Positions 24,417-27,512 of a DNA stretch of 27,512 nucleotides are shown piece by piece. The stretch is from DATAPE01 sp036265345. Its GTDB lineage: Bacteria; Actinomycetota; CADDZG01; WHSQ01. Position numbers and translations under genes: made by a program. The stretch covers positions 1-27,512 of the forward strand of contig DATAPE010000300.1 in the NCBI GenBank assembly GCA_036265345.1, given 5' to 3'. How positions within the stretch are numbered: position 1 is the first letter of the stretch; every line of letters starts with the position of its first letter. The notes under the pieces are model-generated. The model was not told the origin of the DNA. It ran no database searches and saw nothing but the letters and a program-made list of their open reading frames with translations.

Positions 24417-24965
24417 TCACGGGGAAGCGAGCGGGATGTGGAAGATCCGTCGCGGCCACGTCACGATGGCATCCTTGATCTTCAGCCGCATCTTCCACCG
24501 CGATATCTGAAGCCCCGCTGCCGCCGCGCGCCGTTGGCACTGGTCGAGCACTGCCCCCACCTGGTGTCGGCTCGTCCGGCCCGGCCACTTGATCCGGACG
24601 CCGCCGAACCATGCATGCAGTCTCTGGCGCCCCGCGTGAAGTAGAGAGCCTTGTCTGCCCACGGCCAGCGCGTTCGACGTCGCTCGGCGCACCTTAGGCG
24701 TCCACCCCACGGCCAGGGGCAGGAAGGTGCACGTCACGCCCTGCCTCTCGAAGACGACGGGGGCTTGGGTCATCTCGACCCCCCGTCGGTCGAGCACGTC
24801 GACGGCTTCCAATTCGGTGAGGCCCCCGAGATTCAGATGGTCCAGTCGCACGCCGTAGTGGATCCGCCCGGCATTCACGCCAAGGTCAACGATGATCAGA
24901 AACACCAGCGTCGCGATCAGGGCCGAGACACTCAAAACGATCTTTGCCGACCGAGACAGCTTCAC
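24417..24965 (-). CDS. membrane-anchored protein with VanW-type PG-binding domain (PF12229-like)
   Basis: This 182-aa protein has an N-terminal membrane helix (residues 9-30, 'VLSVSALIATLVFLIIVDLG'). Then 'IHYGVRLDHLNLGGLTELEAVDVLDRRG' and 'FLPLAVGWTPKVRRATSNALAVGRQGSLL' match the putative peptidoglycan-binding unit seen in front of VanW domains. The VanW domain itself is absent, and the C-terminal part is a basic region without a recognised domain. It is probably cell-envelope facing. The GTG start sits 6 nt from TAGCAT. The neighbouring GNAT-like gene ends only 9 nt upstream. Confidence 0.75.
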   Translation of the reverse strand: MKLSRSAKIVLSVSALIATLVFLIIVDLGVNAGRIHYGVRLDHLNLGGLTELEAVDVLDRRGVEMTQAPVVFERQGVTCTFLPLAVGWTPKVRRATSNALAVGRQGSLLHAGRQRLHAWFGGVRIKWPGRTSRHQVGAVLDQCQRRAAAAGLQISRWKMRLKIKDAIVTWPRRIFHIPLASP

Positions 24966-24971
24966 GCCCCG

Positions 24972-24977
24972 ATGCTA
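24972..24977 (-). promoter_or_regulatory. -10 box, leaderless promoter of the PG-binding-domain gene
   Basis: The minus-strand TAGCAT lies 6 nt before the GTG at 24965 and overlaps the last codons of the upstream GNAT-like gene. Confidence 0.45.
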
Positions 24978-25724
24978 CGAGTGTGATTCCACTCGGTGCC
25001 GGACCCACACGTTCGGCTCCCAGTAAAGCCCCAGGTCACGGTCCCGGTCGATCTCCATCGGCGCGAGACCGTGGGGGAAGACGTAGGAGCCGGACTCCGG
25101 AAAAACCATCCCGGTCCATTCTTCCCACTCCGCGACGGTCCCGGTGATGCGCATCGAATGCGGCACCGGCTTGAGCATCTCACCCCCGGCTCGATGATGG
25201 ATCCGGAGCCACGGATCGAAGGGCAACCCGTCGGCCCGCGTCCATGCCGCGTACCGCTCCATCGGAGTCAACGGATAGCGCTCTTTCCAATTGGGCCGAA
25301 CAGGCGCGACGAGATTCTGGAAGCCGTGCCTGGCCGCGACCTGGGCCAGCGCTCGGACCATCACCGCGCTGAGACCTCTGCCCTGGTGCTCCGGAGGTAT
25401 CTCGATCGCGAGCCCAGTCAGCGCGTTGACCGGCCGGTCAGTGTCCTTCAATGTGAACGCCTGAGTGATGACGTCGTCGATCCCCTCCGGGAGACCTTCG
25501 ATCGTCCCGTCCCATGCGCAGGGCGCGCTGTGTCCTTTGGCTAGCGCAACGTGCTCCTCGTCGTCATAGAGAAAGAACTGGAACTCGGGAAACACGTCGT
25601 AGAGATGGCGCCAATAGAGGGCCAGGACGTCGCCATGCCCGTTGTACTCAGGCCAAGCCTCGCCCCATTCCCTTCCATCGAGAAGCTCGGGGTGCTCGGC
25701 GTAGGTGACTATGCGAGTTGTCAT
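24975..25724 (-). CDS. GNAT-like N-acetyltransferase
   Basis: This 249-aa protein has the acetyl-CoA-binding signature E-H-Q-G-R-G-L-S-A-V-M-V (Q/RxxGxG/A type), preceded by the core strand 'ALTGLAIEIPPE' and followed by 'ARHGFQNLVAPVRPNWKERYP'. The C-terminal 90 residues ('EWTGMVFPESGSYVFPHGLAP') are not standard GNAT and probably form a family-specific extension. The acceptor is unknown. The frame extends ten codons to 25754, but ATG 25724 has TAACGT 8 nt upstream, so I prefer it. The thermonuclease gene ends 11 nt before this start. Confidence 0.82.
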   Translation of the reverse strand: MTTRIVTYAEHPELLDGREWGEAWPEYNGHGDVLALYWRHLYDVFPEFQFFLYDDEEHVALAKGHSAPCAWDGTIEGLPEGIDDVITQAFTLKDTDRPVNALTGLAIEIPPEHQGRGLSAVMVRALAQVAARHGFQNLVAPVRPNWKERYPLTPMERYAAWTRADGLPFDPWLRIHHRAGGEMLKPVPHSMRITGTVAEWEEWTGMVFPESGSYVFPHGLAPMEIDRDRDLGLYWEPNVWVRHRVESHS

Positions 25725-25732
25725 GGAACACG

Positions 25733-25738
25733 ACGTTA
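25733..25738 (-). promoter_or_regulatory. -10 box of the GNAT-like gene
   Basis: The minus-strand TAACGT lies 8 nt before the ATG at 25724; its first three bases are the stop codon of the thermonuclease gene. Confidence 0.4.
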
Positions 25739-26299
25739 GCGTTTCCCGTCGCACGAGTCAGGTGACCATAAGCCCACGTTCTGTGCACGGGCTTGGCGCG
25801 CGAGGTTCACGAAGAGATCCGCATGACGAACGTTCGGAGGGTACGTAAGGACATAGGCGTACCCGTTCGCCACCAGACGTGCATTTGCCATCTCGTCACC
25901 GAAGTACACATAGCGCAACAGGCGTCCGTACTGATCGGTCTCTTCAACGTCCTTCACCAGCCGGACGCTTCGCCCTTGTAACAACGCAGTGGTGGCAGCT
26001 GACGCCTGGTGCCCGTAGCACTGGACAGGCGTGTTCGGCTTCACAGTCTCCGGCGTGTCGATCCCGAGCAGACGGACGCGGTAAGTGTGGCCGACTTGCG
26101 TAAGGCCGGCTCCAGGTCCCTCAACCCTGCCCGTGATGAGGACGTCGATCGTGTCGCCATCTACCACTCGCCGCACTGTTGCCTCTTCGTAGCCGCCGGG
26201 CTCCTGCGAGAACGTGGCGGGGGCCTGGCGCGAGAGGAGGACCCCGTGCGGCGAGCAAGCCGCCAGGGCTATCAATGCGATAGCGAGGACTCGGCGCAT
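25736..26299 (-). CDS. secreted SNase-like thermonuclease, lipoprotein
   Basis: This 187-aa protein starts with a lipoprotein signal (residues 1-14) ending in lipobox L-A-A-C15, so it is probably anchored outside the membrane. The staphylococcal-nuclease fold follows: 'VVDGDT' (D47, D49), R76 and D81-T-P-E84 in R-L-L-G-I-D-T-P-E, and R126 in D-Q-Y-G-R. These match catalytic R35, D40, E43 and R87 of the S. aureus enzyme, so it should be active with calcium on DNA or RNA. A GTG lies one codon upstream, but the ATG at 26299 has the right 6-nt distance from TAGCTT. Confidence 0.92.
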   Translation of the reverse strand: MRRVLAIALIALAACSPHGVLLSRQAPATFSQEPGGYEEATVRRVVDGDTIDVLITGRVEGPGAGLTQVGHTYRVRLLGIDTPETVKPNTPVQCYGHQASAATTALLQGRSVRLVKDVEETDQYGRLLRYVYFGDEMANARLVANGYAYVLTYPPNVRHADLFVNLARQARAQNVGLWSPDSCDGKR

Positions 26300-26305
26300 C
26301 ACTGG

Positions 26306-26311
26306 AAGCTA
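26306..26311 (-). promoter_or_regulatory. -10 box, leaderless promoter of the thermonuclease gene
   Basis: The minus-strand TAGCTT lies 6 nt before the ATG at 26299. Confidence 0.45.
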
Positions 26312-26396
26312 AGTGAAGACGTGCGCCTCACTGTGGCGCAGCGCACTAGACCCGCAACCCAGGACCTGGTTTTGCAATACCTCCGTTCAGACCCCT

Positions 26397-26452
26397 GTAG
26401 CAAGAAAGCTACCCATGTAGCAAAAAAGCTACCTGCGTCGCACTTTTGTTAC
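26397..26452. repeat. array of small inverted repeats, period 20 bp
   Basis: Two perfect inverted repeats, GTAGC-aagaaa-GCTAC (26397-26412) and GTAGC-aaaaaa-GCTAC (26417-26432), are followed 20 bp on by a decayed third copy GTCGC-acttttGTTAC (26437-26452). The 20-bp spacing is about two helical turns. They sit in the 254-bp gap between the PKD protein and the nuclease (26300-26553), which holds no gene I can support. They resemble operators of autoregulated type II toxin-antitoxin genes, but no such gene is next to them. Confidence 0.7.
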
Positions 26453-26553
26453 CGGGTGCCGAGAAGACGTATATCGGCACGCTTGGTTCTGCAACCCCGG
26501 AATTACTTCGGCGCGCCCGGCCTGAAGCCGATCCTCGCCTGCTTTGGGTGGGT

Positions 26554-27444
26554 CTAGGACTTGACCAGGACCGCCACTGCTTGACGCACCGGGAACGAAC
26601 GGGTCGAGGAGGTAACAAAGGTTCCCAATGCCCGCCATCTTCCCGGACCGATCCTCCAGTTCGCCCTCCAGATGATCTGAACCGAGACGCCATAGCGACC
26701 GCGGGTCTGGTAGTCGTGAGCGATGCTCCCCGGATGGCTTCGGGTCCACGGTCGGCCGGGGCCAAACGTCTCCGCCTGTCCGCCGTCGCCAAACCGCCAG
26801 ATGTATTGCACGGGGTGTGCCCGCGCCGTCACTCTCAAGCCGGGGACCGCTGCTTGGGCCGCGATCGTTCGGGGTCGAGGCGCTACCCAGAAATAGGTAT
26901 CGAGCCCGGTTAGGCCTATCCGCGCCGGCGCGAGCTGAAGTCCGGGCTTACCCGCTAGCGCTATGGCTCTGTCGACGGCGAGTTGCGCCAGCACGTGTGG
27001 CGACACCGAGGGTTTCTTCGATCGCTTGCTCTTGTTTGCTGGTTTGAAGGGAGCAACCGGGGGCCGCGCCAAGGACAGACATTGAAGTCCGGCGAGCGTG
27101 GCTCTCGGTCCCAGACTCGGCGGTCCACCCATAGTTCCCAAGCAATGGAGCGCAAGCGGCGACACGACGATAGTGGGGCCCGACAGTGATGTCGAGTAAA
27201 GGACGCTCCTCCCGAAGCCTGAGGCAACGACATCGGCGGACCCGCCTCCGGAGCTCCTCCTGTTGTAGGTGCTCGCCTGCGTCCAGACTCCGACGGAGTG
27301 ATGAACGTAGTGCAAGCGAGCAATGCCCCCTGCGGTGGCACTGGTTGAGCAAAGGAGCACCCCACCGATCGAAAGAGAGGCGATCGCGATGCGCCTCCGG
27401 CCGCCACTTCTTGCCGCCTTCAAGAACAACTCCGATGTTGGCAC
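26554..27444 (-). CDS. secreted protein with PKD domain, unknown role
   Basis: This protein of up to 296 aa has a basic N-terminus (R-R-R) and hydrophobic signal segment (about 19-38, 'IAIASLSIGGVLLCSTSATA'). A Pro/Lys/Ser-rich middle follows, then 'GLTGLDTYFWVAPRP' and a PKD unit 'YIWRFGDGGQ' with 'SIAHDYQTRGRYGVSVQIIW', the standard W-x-F-G-D-G and H-x-Y motifs. Similar proteins occur near actinobacterial pilus/TadE genes; the edge of the window hides the upstream neighbours. The start is uncertain: GTG 27444 directly follows an in-frame TAA, and a TTG seven codons later has GGAG upstream. Confidence 0.72.
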   Translation of the reverse strand: MPTSELFLKAARSGGRRRIAIASLSIGGVLLCSTSATAGGIARLHYVHHSVGVWTQASTYNRRSSGGGSADVVASGFGRSVLYSTSLSGPTIVVSPLALHCLGTMGGPPSLGPRATLAGLQCLSLARPPVAPFKPANKSKRSKKPSVSPHVLAQLAVDRAIALAGKPGLQLAPARIGLTGLDTYFWVAPRPRTIAAQAAVPGLRVTARAHPVQYIWRFGDGGQAETFGPGRPWTRSHPGSIAHDYQTRGRYGVSVQIIWRANWRIGPGRWRALGTFVTSSTRSFPVRQAVAVLVKS

Positions 27445-27512
27445 TTAGCGGGCCGATGGAATTCGGTGGGCGCGGACTACTGCGGAGTCGAAGATCTTCC
27501 ATTCAGCGCCAT

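Noticed and set aside
26948..27502. 184-codon minus-strand frame over the PKD protein
   Set aside because: Arg-rich shadow in another frame; the PKD frame has a signal peptide and domain motifs.
27477..27512. Eleven open codons (M-A-L-N-G-R-S-S-T-P-Q then stop) at the right edge, minus strand
   Set aside because: May be the end of a gene beyond the window, but too short to support.

Overview
This is a 27.5 kb stretch of a high-GC chromosome that reads as Actinomycetota, probably a little-studied or uncultured lineage. The evidence is two luciferase-like (F420-type) oxidoreductases, a WS/DGAT acyltransferase, an actinobacterial UvrA paralogue, extended use of leaderless starts (a TANNNT -10 box 6-8 nt before ATG/GTG), and promoters resembling the actinobacterial RecA-NDp/PafBC class. 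I see no rRNA, tRNA, CRISPR array, insertion sequence or phage gene.

Left part (1-12.0 kb): a small YezD-like (DUF2292) gene with paired direct repeats upstream; a VOC protein followed by a short UvrA paralogue; a minus-strand aldehyde dehydrogenase / small ORF / DUF983 group; then on the plus strand a TIGR03557-like F420 oxidoreductase, CorA, a small basic protein, a poly-glycine lipoprotein and a b561-type cytochrome. A metallo-beta-lactamase fold hydrolase and a sulfite-oxidase-like protein diverge from a tiny shared promoter region, and a P1-family (DmpA) peptidase follows.

Middle (11.8-15.9 kb): two tiny overlapping minus-strand genes (a C2H2-like zinc finger and a 57-aa partner), a CsbD stress protein behind a sigma-B-like promoter, RmuC, a WS/DGAT acyltransferase and a KDPG/KHG aldolase.

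Core of interest (15.9-22.2 kb): a tightly overlapping minus-strand operon nurA-herA-sbcD-sbcC. This is the four-component DNA-end resection set best known from archaea (NurA-HerA-Mre11-Rad50). Its promoter carries TGTCG-N11-TAGATT. The same TGTCG-N11-TANNNT layout precedes rmuC and the zinc-finger pair, which suggests one DNA-damage regulon with three members in this window. sbcD appears to start at CTG, because the usual start codons would delete its first metal-binding motif.

Right part (22.3-27.5 kb): a class V aminotransferase and a divergent LLM oxidoreductase, a VanW-type PG-binding-domain protein, a GNAT-like protein, a secreted SNase-like nuclease, an intergenic array of small inverted repeats, and a secreted PKD-domain protein.
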